Source: CADEFF01 sp964569315 (GTDB taxonomy: Bacteria > Pseudomonadota > Alphaproteobacteria > Dongiales > Dongiaceae). Taken from it: a stretch of 33,929 nt of DNA. Within the stretch, counting starts at the first letter, position 1; each line of letters opens with the position of its first letter. The DNA is taken from positions 1-33,929 of the forward strand of contig CAZMUZ010000028.1 of the NCBI GenBank assembly GCA_964569315.1, given 5' to 3'. Below are positions 23,828 through 30,854 of this stretch, in pieces. The notes below the pieces were generated by a model. It was not told the DNA's origin. It made no database searches and saw only the letters and a list, made by a program, of their open reading frames with translations. A program made the translations under genes and the position numbers.

Positions 23828-24997
23828 ATGCCCGCACCCTTCTCCGCCTTCGCCGACTCCGAGTTCAAGGAGCGGCTGCACCGGGCGCGGAAGGCGCTGA
23901 AGGCCGCGGGATACGATCTCTGCATCGCGATGGCGCCGGAGCATCTCTATTACCTCGCCGGCTATGACAGCTGGGTGGGCGTGAACAGCCCCCAGGCGCT
24001 GATCTTCTCGACCCGCGAGGACGAGGAGCCGACCATCGTGCTGCGCAACGTGGATATCTCGCTCGCGCGGGAAAGCTCGTGGGTGAAGGACCTCCGGACC
24101 TATCATCTGCTGCTCGAGGACCCGGCCGCCCTCATGGCGAAGGTCGCGGCGGAGAAAGGCCTCAAGAGCGGCGGTCGCGTCGCGATCGAAATGGCGACCT
24201 ACGCCCTGACGCCCGCCTTCGAGAAGCAGCTCGCCGCGGCGGTTGCCCCGGCGAAGCTCGAGGATGCGAGCGCGCTGCTGGGCGATCTCCGCGTGATCAA
24301 GTCGCCGGCCGAGATCGCCTACATCCGGCAGGCGGCGAAGATGGCGCAGGCGGGGCTCTCGGCCGGGCGTCGCGCGATGCGGCCGGGCGTCACCGAGATC
24401 GGCGTCGCCGCCGCGATCGAGGGCGGGCTCCGCGACGTCGGCAGCGACTACTGGTCGATCCCGACCGAGCTCACCAGCGGCATCCGCACGGGCGGCGGCC
24501 ATGGCACGCCGCGGCCGCGCGCGGTCGAGCCGGGCACGCTCGTGCGCTGCGAGTTCTCCGGCGTCGCCGCCCGCTACCATGCGGTCTCGCTCCACAGCAT
24601 GGCGCTCGGCGCCCCGCCGAAGCGAGTGCGCGACCTCTACCGGCTCGGCAACGAGGTGCTGGCCGCCGGCATCGCGGCGACGCGCATCGGCGCCCATGTG
24701 GTCGATATCGAGGAAGCCTCGCTCGCGCCGCTCCGCCGCGAAGGCCTCGAGCACACCGCGCGCGGCCGCTTCGGCTACGGCATCGGCATCGCCTACCCGC
24801 CGATCTGGCTCGAGACGCTGCAGATCAGCCGGGGTCTCGACCGCCGCATGGCGCCCGGCATGGTGTTCGTCCTCCATAGCTGGATCGAGCTGCCGGAGGA
24901 ACATATCGGCGTGGCGCAGGGCGGCACCTGGCTCCTCGGGGAGAATGGCCTCGAGATGCTGGTCGGCAGCGGCGTGGTCGATCTCGAGGTCTATTAA
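23828..24997 (+). CDS. M24-family C-N hydrolase, ectoine-hydrolase/creatinase type (copy 1)
   Basis: 389 residues: a creatinase N-terminal domain (about 10-150) and a pita-bread M24 domain (about 160-385). The usual five metal ligands of M24 peptidases are not kept. The HGxG His is Tyr317 in FGYGIGIAYPP, the second Asp position reads AVSLHS, and the last Glu motif is GGTWLLGENG. Instead it shows H225 (GGGHGTP) and E242-F-S-G followed by RYH, plus GIAYPPIW; these resemble the metal-free C-N hydrolases ectoine hydrolase DoeA and creatinase. The substrate is unknown. AGAGGT precedes the ATG. A close paralogue lies at 26084, with an amino-acid-type binding protein between them. Confidence 0.88.
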   Translation: MPAPFSAFADSEFKERLHRARKALKAAGYDLCIAMAPEHLYYLAGYDSWVGVNSPQALIFSTREDEEPTIVLRNVDISLARESSWVKDLRTYHLLLEDPAALMAKVAAEKGLKSGGRVAIEMATYALTPAFEKQLAAAVAPAKLEDASALLGDLRVIKSPAEIAYIRQAAKMAQAGLSAGRRAMRPGVTEIGVAAAIEGGLRDVGSDYWSIPTELTSGIRTGGGHGTPRPRAVEPGTLVRCEFSGVAARYHAVSLHSMALGAPPKRVRDLYRLGNEVLAAGIAATRIGAHVVDIEEASLAPLRREGLEHTARGRFGYGIGIAYPPIWLETLQISRGLDRRMAPGMVFVLHSWIELPEEHIGVAQGGTWLLGENGLEMLVGSGVVDLEVY

Positions 24998-25015
24998 CGC
25001 CGCGGATCCCCGCGC

Positions 25016-25035
25016 CGGCCGGCCGCCGCCGGCCG
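25016..25035. terminator. GC-rich hairpin after M24 copy 1
   Basis: CGGCCGGC, a CGCC loop and GCCGGCCG form an 8-bp perfect stem, 19 bases after the M24 stop and directly before the binding-protein promoter. There is no T-tract, so intrinsic termination would be inefficient. Confidence 0.35.
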
Positions 25036-25037
25036 CC

Positions 25038-25066
25038 ATGGCAAACGCGCCGCCCCCGCCTATAAT
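25038..25066 (+). promoter_or_regulatory. Sigma70-type promoter of the binding-protein gene
   Basis: A perfect -10 box TATAAT (25061-25066) is preceded, after 17 bases, by ATGGCA (25038-25043, 4 of 6 matches to TTGACA). Transcription would start near 25073, about 23 bases before ATG 25096. This implies the binding protein can be made independently of the upstream hydrolase. Confidence 0.55.
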
Positions 25067-25095
25067 CGGCCCTTCTGTGGGAACCGGAGGGGGCC

Positions 25096-25935
25096 ATGCG
25101 CGCAGTCCTGTTTGCCATATTGGGGATCATTCTCGTCGTCCAGACCGCCACGGCCGGCACGCTCGACAAGGTCAGGAGCGACGGCGTGTTCCGCATCGGC
25201 TATCGCACCGATGCCCAGCCCTTCGCCTATCAGAGCGCGATCGGCGAGCCGGAAGGCTACGCCGTCGATCTCTGCCGCGAGGTGGCGGCGGCGACCAAAC
25301 CGGCGCTCGGGCTCGGCGAGATGAAAGTCGAGTATGTCACCGTCACGGCGGAAGACCGCTTCGAGGCGGTGAAGGACGGGCGCATCGATATCCTCTGCGA
25401 TCCGGCGACCGTGACCCTCTCGCGGCGCGAGATCGTCGATTTCTCGCTCTACACCTTCGTCGATGGCGCGAGCGTCCTCTATCGCGCGGACGGGCCGCAG
25501 GGCTTCGAAGGGCTCGCGGGGCAGAAGGTCGGCGTCCATGCCGACACGACCACCGAGGAAAAGCTCAAGGGCGCGCTCGCCAAGATCGGCATCGAGGCGG
25601 AGATCGTGCCGGTGCCCGACCACAAGATGGGCCTCGAAAGGCTCTCGAACGGCGAGTTCGCTGCCTATTTCGCCGACCGCGCGATTCTCGCCTTCCTGCT
25701 TTTCGGCAGCGACCAGACCGACAAGCTCAAGCTCTCGGACCAGTATTTTTCGCAAGAGCCCTATGCGCTTGCCGTCGCGCGGGGCGACGACGATTTCCGA
25801 CTGCTGGTGGACCGCACCCTCGCCGAGCTCTATCGCAGCGAGAAGATCGTTGCGATCTTCGCCAAGAGCTTCGGCAAGGCGATGCCGAGCGACATATTGC
25901 GGGTGATGTACAGCATCAACGCGCTGGAGGAATGA
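25096..25935 (+). CDS. Family 3 (amino-acid type) periplasmic binding protein, orphan
   Basis: 279 residues. The signal peptide MRAVLFAILGIILVVQTATAG is cut near residue 20. The mature protein has the SBP family 3 layout: FRIGYRTDAQPFAYQ, GYAVDLCREVA, FEAVKDGRIDILCDPATVTLSRREIVDFS and the hinge LAGQKVGVHADTTTEE. The Arg in SRREIVDFS and the Asp/Thr pocket point to a zwitterionic amino-acid-like ligand. No permease or ATPase genes adjoin it, so it must use a transporter coded elsewhere or act as a sensor. It is flanked by the two paralogous M24 hydrolases and has a good promoter of its own, suggesting that it collects their substrate. Confidence 0.9.
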   Translation: MRAVLFAILGIILVVQTATAGTLDKVRSDGVFRIGYRTDAQPFAYQSAIGEPEGYAVDLCREVAAATKPALGLGEMKVEYVTVTAEDRFEAVKDGRIDILCDPATVTLSRREIVDFSLYTFVDGASVLYRADGPQGFEGLAGQKVGVHADTTTEEKLKGALAKIGIEAEIVPVPDHKMGLERLSNGEFAAYFADRAILAFLLFGSDQTDKLKLSDQYFSQEPYALAVARGDDDFRLLVDRTLAELYRSEKIVAIFAKSFGKAMPSDILRVMYSINALEE

Positions 25936-25944
25936 GGAGGCGTC

Positions 25945-25961
25945 CGCGGCGCTTCGCCGCG
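25945..25961. terminator. Short perfect hairpin after the binding-protein gene
   Basis: CGCGGCG-CTT-CGCCGCG, a 7-bp stem with a 3-base loop, begins 10 bases after the stop codon. No T-run follows, so this is a weak terminator or an mRNA-stabilising end. Confidence 0.35.
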
Positions 25962-25996
25962 TCCCCGCCGGCCGCGGCAGACGGTGCGCCGCAAAA

Positions 25997-26008
25997 TGTC
26001 CTAGGACA
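25997..26008. promoter_or_regulatory. Perfect 12-bp palindrome upstream of M24 copy 2
   Basis: TGTCCTAGGACA is an exact palindrome in the 148-base gap before the second M24 gene, 76 bases from its ATG and preceded by the rare A-rich stretch GCAAAA. Its position suits an operator for the M24-flavoenzyme pair. Confidence 0.4.
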
Positions 26009-26083
26009 CCGCGCGCCGCTTGTCAGTGAAGCCGGCAATCGGCACACTCCGCCCGCTTTTTCCATGCCAGCGGGGGAACGTCC

Positions 26084-27250
26084 ATGGCGCCTGCCTTTGC
26101 CGCCTTTCCGGAATCCGAGCATCGCGACCGCCTCGCCCGCGCCCGCAAGGCGCTGAAGGCGGCTGGGTTCGACTTCTGCATCTCGGTGGCGCCGGAGCAT
26201 CTCTTCTATTTCGGCGGCTACGAATGCTGGGTCAGCGTGAATGCGCCGCAGGCGCTGCTGTTCTCCGTCGACGAGGGCGAGCCCGCCATCGTGCTGCGCG
26301 ACGTCGATCTCTCGATCGCGCGCGAGAGCAGCTGGATCAAGAACCTCAACACCTATCGCCTGATCCTCGAGGATCCGGCGGCGCTGATCGCGAAGCTCGC
26401 GAAGCAGATGGGGCTCAAGGCCGGCGGCCGGATCGCGGTCGAGACGCAGAGCTACGCGATCACCCACGCCTTCGGCAAATCGCTCGAGCAGGCGCTGGCG
26501 CCGGCGAAGATCGAGGACGCGACCTTCATCCTGGGCGACCTCCGCGTCGTCAAGTCGCCGCGCGAGATGGTCTATCTCCGCGAGGCGGCACGCTTCGCCA
26601 ATGCGGGCCTTGCGGCGGCGCGCGGCGCCATGAAGAAGGGCGTGACCGAGATCGGCGTCGCCTCGGCGCTCGAGACCGCGATGCGGGAAGCCGGGAGCGA
26701 CTACTGGTCGATCCCGACCGAGCTTTCGGCCGGGCCGCGCAGCGCCGGCGGCCATGCCACGCCGCGCAACCGCGTGGTGGAGCCGGGCGAGCTGATCCAT
26801 GCCGAGTTCTCCGGCGTCTCGGCGCGCTACCACTCGGCCTGCCTCCACACCATGTCGATGGGCGAGCCCGGCAAGCGCGCCCGCGACATCTACCGGCTCG
26901 GCATCGAATCGCTGCAGGCCGGCATCGCGGCCATCCGGATCGGCGCGCCGGTCGCCGATGTCGAGGAGGCTTCGCTTGTGCCGCTGCGGCGCGAGGGGCT
27001 GGAGCACACCGCCATGATGCGGTTCGGCTACGGCATCGGCATCGCCTATCCGCCGATCTGGCTGGAGACGCTGCAGATCGCCCGCGGCATCGACCGCAAG
27101 CTGCAGCCCAACATGGTCTTCGTGCTGCATTCCTGCCTCGAGCTGGTGGACGAGAAGCTCGGCGTCATTCAGGGCGGCACCTGGATGCTGACCGAGAACG
27201 GCCTCGAGATGCTGTCCGGCAGCGGCGCCGTCGACCTCGAAGTCTACTGA
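26084..27250 (+). CDS. M24-family C-N hydrolase, ectoine-hydrolase/creatinase type (copy 2)
   Basis: 388 residues, collinear with the gene at 23828 and sharing long identical stretches such as FGYGIGIAYPPIWLETLQI. The same replacements of metal ligands are present: Tyr in GYGIG, and SACLHTM for the second Asp region. The same GGHATP His and EFSGVSARYH motif are kept. The pair therefore arose by duplication and both copies remain intact, which suggests two related substrates or two conditions. GGGGGAA lies before ATG 26084. The stop is 14 bases before the flavoenzyme start, so these two are an operon. A palindrome upstream may control them. The substrate is unassigned; peptidase activity is unlikely without the metal site. 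Confidence 0.88.
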   Translation: MAPAFAAFPESEHRDRLARARKALKAAGFDFCISVAPEHLFYFGGYECWVSVNAPQALLFSVDEGEPAIVLRDVDLSIARESSWIKNLNTYRLILEDPAALIAKLAKQMGLKAGGRIAVETQSYAITHAFGKSLEQALAPAKIEDATFILGDLRVVKSPREMVYLREAARFANAGLAAARGAMKKGVTEIGVASALETAMREAGSDYWSIPTELSAGPRSAGGHATPRNRVVEPGELIHAEFSGVSARYHSACLHTMSMGEPGKRARDIYRLGIESLQAGIAAIRIGAPVADVEEASLVPLRREGLEHTAMMRFGYGIGIAYPPIWLETLQIARGIDRKLQPNMVFVLHSCLELVDEKLGVIQGGTWMLTENGLEMLSGSGAVDLEVY

Positions 27251-27264
27251 CGGAAACCAGCGCC

Positions 27265-28575
27265 ATGCCCGAAACCGGCACGCCTCCCGCGAGCAGCGAC
27301 ATCGTCATCATCGGCGGGGGCATCGTCGGCTCGGCGGCCGCCTATTTCCTCGCCAAGAAAGGTGCCAAACCGACCCTGATCGAGAAGGGCCAGATCGCCG
27401 GCGAGCAATCCGGCCGCAACTGGGGTTTCGTGCGCCAGCAGGGCCGCGACCCGCTGGAGATCCCGCTGATCCGGGAAGGCATCGAGATCTGGGCCGGCTT
27501 CACCGAGGCGCTCGGCGCCGACATCGAGTTCCGGCGGACCGGCAACCTTGCCATTGCCGATACTGAGGAGCTGATGGCGATCTACCGGAGCTGGCTGCCG
27601 CTGGCGCAGCGCTTCGGCGTCGATACGCGCCTGCTCGACGGCGACGAGCTCGCGAAGCTGCTGCCCGATATGAAGCCGCGCTTCGTCGGCGGCCTTTATA
27701 CACCTTCGGACGGCCAGGCCGATCCCGTCAAGGCCACCACCGCCATCGCGCGCAAGGCGGCCGAACTCGGCGCCACCATCGTCACCAACTGCGCGGTGCG
27801 CGGCATCCGCGCGCCGGGCGGCGTGATCGAGAGCGTCGAAACCGAGAAGGGCATCATCCGCACGCCCCGCGTGCTCGTCGCCGCCGGCTCCTGGTCGGCG
27901 CGGCTGCTGCGCCCGCTCGGCCTCTCCCTGCCGCAGCTCGTGATCCGCGCCACCGTGGCGCAGACCACGCCGGCCGCGAAGGAACTGACCCCCACCGGCA
28001 TCTGGGGGCCATCGCTCGGCACGCGGCAGCGCATCGATCGCAGCTTCAACGTCGCGGCCGGCATCCTCACCGACTACGACATCGTGCTCGATTCGCTACG
28101 CTACGCGCATCTCTACTGGCCGAACTTCCGGCTCAACCGGAAGAATTTCCAGCTCCATCTCGGCATGCCGATGCTGAACTCCATCCAGCGGATGTTCCAG
28201 CCGGAGGCGCAGTACGAACGGCAGTACGAGAAAACCCGCGCCTGGGACCCGACGCCGAACCCGGACCTCGTCAACATGGCGATGAAGGCGCTGGGCGATC
28301 TTTTCCCGGACGCCGCGAACCTGCAGGTCGCGCGCCGCTGGGCGGGCGCCATCGACGTGATGCCGGACGCCATCCCGGTGCTCGGCAATGTCGACAAGCC
28401 GAAGGGCCTGATGATCGCGACCGGGCTTTCCGGCCACGGCTTCGCCATGGGCCCGATCATCGGCAAGCAGATGGCCGAACTCGCCGCCGACGGCAAGACC
28501 ACGCACGACATCCACGGCTTCCGCCTCTCGCGCTTCGCCGAAGGCGCGATGCAGGGCGCGCGCAGCATTCTGTAG
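27265..28575 (+). CDS. DAO-family FAD-dependent amine/amino-acid oxidoreductase
   Basis: 436 residues. The ADP-binding Rossmann motif IIGGGIVGSAAAYFLAKKG (about 15-33) ends in an acidic strand, LIEK, for the FAD ribose. GEQSGRNWGFVRQQGRDP follows, a string seen in sarcosine oxidase beta-subunit-like and D-amino-acid dehydrogenase-like members. The closing FAD loop is LMIATGLSGHGFAMGPIIGKQMAEL. There is no covalent-FAD Cys or His context that I can be sure of. Such enzymes oxidise secondary or primary amines to imine and aldehyde or oxo acid. Placed 14 bases after an M24 hydrolase, it could oxidise the amine released by that hydrolase, as sarcosine oxidase follows creatinase. Confidence 0.9.
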   Translation: MPETGTPPASSDIVIIGGGIVGSAAAYFLAKKGAKPTLIEKGQIAGEQSGRNWGFVRQQGRDPLEIPLIREGIEIWAGFTEALGADIEFRRTGNLAIADTEELMAIYRSWLPLAQRFGVDTRLLDGDELAKLLPDMKPRFVGGLYTPSDGQADPVKATTAIARKAAELGATIVTNCAVRGIRAPGGVIESVETEKGIIRTPRVLVAAGSWSARLLRPLGLSLPQLVIRATVAQTTPAAKELTPTGIWGPSLGTRQRIDRSFNVAAGILTDYDIVLDSLRYAHLYWPNFRLNRKNFQLHLGMPMLNSIQRMFQPEAQYERQYEKTRAWDPTPNPDLVNMAMKALGDLFPDAANLQVARRWAGAIDVMPDAIPVLGNVDKPKGLMIATGLSGHGFAMGPIIGKQMAELAADGKTTHDIHGFRLSRFAEGAMQGARSIL

Positions 28576-28700
28576 CCGGGGGACCGGCCGCCTGCGCCAG
28601 CCGCACGAAAAGGATGGCTGGCCATGTCGAAAATCATCTTCGGTTCAAGGCCTTATGGGCTGCGCTCGGGGTTGTTTCGACACCCGCGGCAGAATGCTTA

Positions 28701-28713
28701 AATTCAAAAGCAA
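28701..28713 (+). promoter_or_regulatory. Candidate Ada box (methylated-Ada binding site)
   Basis: AATTCAAAAGCAA fits the AAT-N6-GCAA pattern recalled for E. coli Ada sites and matches the E. coli ada site AATTAAAGCGCAA at 10 of 13 positions. It stands in an unusually AT-rich patch, 88 bases before ATG 28802, suitable for an activator site upstream of a -10 near 28744. Confidence 0.5.
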
Positions 28714-28801
28714 GGCCCGGAGTTTCGGCGGGCCGACGGCGCCTTAGGTTCGCGACATGAGACGGGCGAAAGCGCCCGCCGCGAACGGAAGGAAGCTCAG
28801 C

Positions 28802-29878
28802 ATGATCGGACTCGCGGAAACTCCCCGGGCCGGCTTCGCCAGCGACGAGGCGAAGTGGGAGGCGGTGTGTCGGCGCGACGCATCGGCCGACGGCCGGTTC
28901 TTCTATTCGGTGCGGACGACCGGCGTCTATTGCCGTCCCTCCTGCGCCGCGCGTCTCGCGAAGCGCGCGAACGTCGCCTTTCACGCGACGACGGCTGCGG
29001 CCGAGGAAGCGGGCTTCCGTCCCTGCAAGCGCTGCCGTCCGAACGAGGCGCCGCGCGCCGCGCGCGAGGCGGCGGTGATCGCGCGCGCCTGCCGGGCGAT
29101 CGAGAGCGCCGAGGAGATGCCGAACCTCGCGACCCTCGCCACCTCGGTCGGGATGAGCCGTTTCCATTTCCATCGCCTGTTCCGCTCCCTCACCGGCGTC
29201 ACGCCGAAGGCCTATGTCGATGCGCATCGTGCGAAGCGCGTGCGGGACGAGCTCGCCGAGGCGGGCACGGTGACCGAGGCGATCTATGGCGCCGGCTTCA
29301 ACTCGAATGGCCGGTTCTATGCCGCGGCGGACGGCCTCCTCGGCATGAGCCCGACTGCCTTCCGCGCCGGCGGCAAGGGTGCCGAGCTCCGCTTCGCGCT
29401 CGGCCAATGCTGGCTCGGCGCGATCCTGGTCGCCGCGAGCGACAAGGGCGTCGCCGCAATCATGCTCGGCGAGGATCCCGACCGGCTGCTGCGCGACCTG
29501 CAAGACCGCTTCCCGCAGGCCCGGCTCATCGGCGGGGACAAGGAATTCGAGGGCCTCGTCGCCAGGGTGGTCGGCTTCGTCGAGGCGCCGGGGCTGGGGC
29601 TCGACCTGCCGCTCGACGTGCGCGGCACCGCCTTCCAGCGCCGGGTCTGGGAAGCGTTGCGCGAGATCCCCGTGGGCGCCACGGCAAGCTATGCCGAGAT
29701 CGCGGCGCGCATCGGCCGGCCGAAATCGGTCCGGGCGGTCGCCCAGGCCTGCGCCGCCAACGCGCTCGCCGTCGCGATCCCCTGCCACCGCGTGGTGCGC
29801 ACCGACGGTGCGCTCTCGGGCTATCGCTGGGGCGTCGAACGGAAGCGCGCGCTGCTCGAGCGCGAGAAGGCGGCGTGA
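28802..29878 (+). CDS. ada: Bifunctional methylation-repair regulator Ada
   Basis: 358 residues with the full three-part Ada layout. The N-terminal zinc domain has C44 (VYCRPSC, the phosphotriester methyl acceptor), C48, C75 and C78 (CKRC). The AraC-type helix-turn-helix region, about 90-180, has LATSVGMSRFHFHRLF and TPKAYVDAHRAKRVRDEL. The C-terminal O6-methylguanine transferase has the acceptor C328 in IPCHRVV followed by ALSGYRWG. Methyl transfer to C44 turns Ada into an activator of its own operon. I chose ATG 28802 (AAGGAAG upstream, conserved region soon after) over ATG 28757. Its stop overlaps the next gene's GTG start. All key cysteines are intact. Confidence 0.96.
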   Translation: MIGLAETPRAGFASDEAKWEAVCRRDASADGRFFYSVRTTGVYCRPSCAARLAKRANVAFHATTAAAEEAGFRPCKRCRPNEAPRAAREAAVIARACRAIESAEEMPNLATLATSVGMSRFHFHRLFRSLTGVTPKAYVDAHRAKRVRDELAEAGTVTEAIYGAGFNSNGRFYAAADGLLGMSPTAFRAGGKGAELRFALGQCWLGAILVAASDKGVAAIMLGEDPDRLLRDLQDRFPQARLIGGDKEFEGLVARVVGFVEAPGLGLDLPLDVRGTAFQRRVWEALREIPVGATASYAEIAARIGRPKSVRAVAQACAANALAVAIPCHRVVRTDGALSGYRWGVERKRALLEREKAA

Positions 29879-30627
29879 CGGCCGCTCTCTCGAAGGCACG
29901 GCGCCGCGACGGCGCGCCCGATCCGGTCGGAGCCCGCATTGCGGGCCTCGACTGGGCGTCGCTCGGCGCGGCGCTCGACGCCGGGGGCGTCGCCCTGCCC
30001 GGCCGACTGCTCGATCCGGCCGACTGCGCGGCCCTCATCGCTGCCTATGACGGGGAGACGAGCTTTCGCAGCCGCGTGGTCATGGCGCGGCACGGCTTCG
30101 GGCGCGGCGAGTATAAATATTTCGACTATCCGCTTCCGACCCTGGTCGAGCGGCTCCGCGCGGCGCTCTATCCGCCGCTCGCCGCGATCGCCAACCGCTG
30201 GATGGCGACGCTCGGGGAGACGAAGCGCTTTCCGGAGGATCTCGCGACCTTTCTCGCGCGCTGCCACGCGGCGGGACAAAACCGGCCCACGCCGCTCCTG
30301 CTGCGCTACGGGCCCGGCGACTATAACTGCCTCCATCAGGACCTCTATGGCGAGCATGTCTTCCCGCTGCAGGCGGCGATCCTGCTGGCGGAACCGGGCG
30401 AGGATTTCACCGGGGGCGAGATCGTGCTGACCGAGCAGCGCCCGCGCATGCAGTCGCGGGCCGAGGTGCTGTCGCTCCGCCGTGGCGAGGCCGCGATCTT
30501 TCCGGTGCATCACCGTCCGGTGCCGGGCAAGCGCGGCATCTATCGCGTCACCATGCGGCACGGCGTGAGCCGGCTCCACGGCGGAACCCGCCATACGCTC
30601 GGCATCATCTTCCACGACGCGGCCTGA
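29875..30627 (+). CDS. 2OG-Fe(II) oxygenase, COG3826/Oxygenase-NA family
   Basis: 250 residues starting at GTG 29875, which overlaps the ada stop (GTGA); the next in-frame ATG would remove the conserved N-terminus. Iron ligands are H154 and D156 (CLHQDLYGEH) and H229. The 2-oxoglutarate anchor is R239 in the arrangement H229-x9-R239-x2-L. AILLAEPGEDFTGGEIVL is the central strand pair. The family (Oxygenase-NA) is annotated as acting on methylated or damaged nucleic acid and differs from AlkB itself. Coupling to ada supports oxidative demethylation repair in the adaptive response, occupying the place alkB has in E. coli. The activity is inferred from family and context. Confidence 0.85.
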   Translation: MTAALSKARRRDGAPDPVGARIAGLDWASLGAALDAGGVALPGRLLDPADCAALIAAYDGETSFRSRVVMARHGFGRGEYKYFDYPLPTLVERLRAALYPPLAAIANRWMATLGETKRFPEDLATFLARCHAAGQNRPTPLLLRYGPGDYNCLHQDLYGEHVFPLQAAILLAEPGEDFTGGEIVLTEQRPRMQSRAEVLSLRRGEAAIFPVHHRPVPGKRGIYRVTMRHGVSRLHGGTRHTLGIIFHDAA

Positions 30628-30673
30628 CCCGGGACGACGTCCTCGTAGCCGCCGCTTTGCGATAGCGCCGGTC

Positions 30674-30690
30674 CGGCCGGTTTCCGGCCG
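30674..30690. terminator. Perfect hairpin after the ada-oxygenase operon
   Basis: CGGCCGG-TTT-CCGGCCG, a 7-bp stem with a 3-base loop, starts 46 bases after the oxygenase stop. Without a T-tract it is only a candidate terminator. Further on, an 11-base direct repeat GGCCGCTTGGG occurs at 30820 and 30835, just before the next gene's ribosome site. Confidence 0.35.
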
Positions 30691-30854
30691 TGAGTCGCCG
30701 GGGCACATCGGCGTTCCTGCCCTGCCGCCCGGCAGGGGCGCTGGAACCCGCGGCCCGCGGCCGGCATTTTTCCTCCCCTTGCGTTGCCGGAAGGGTCTGC
30801 CACCATGATGGCGGGGACTGGCCGCTTGGGTGGCGGCCGCTTGGGAGACGGGAC

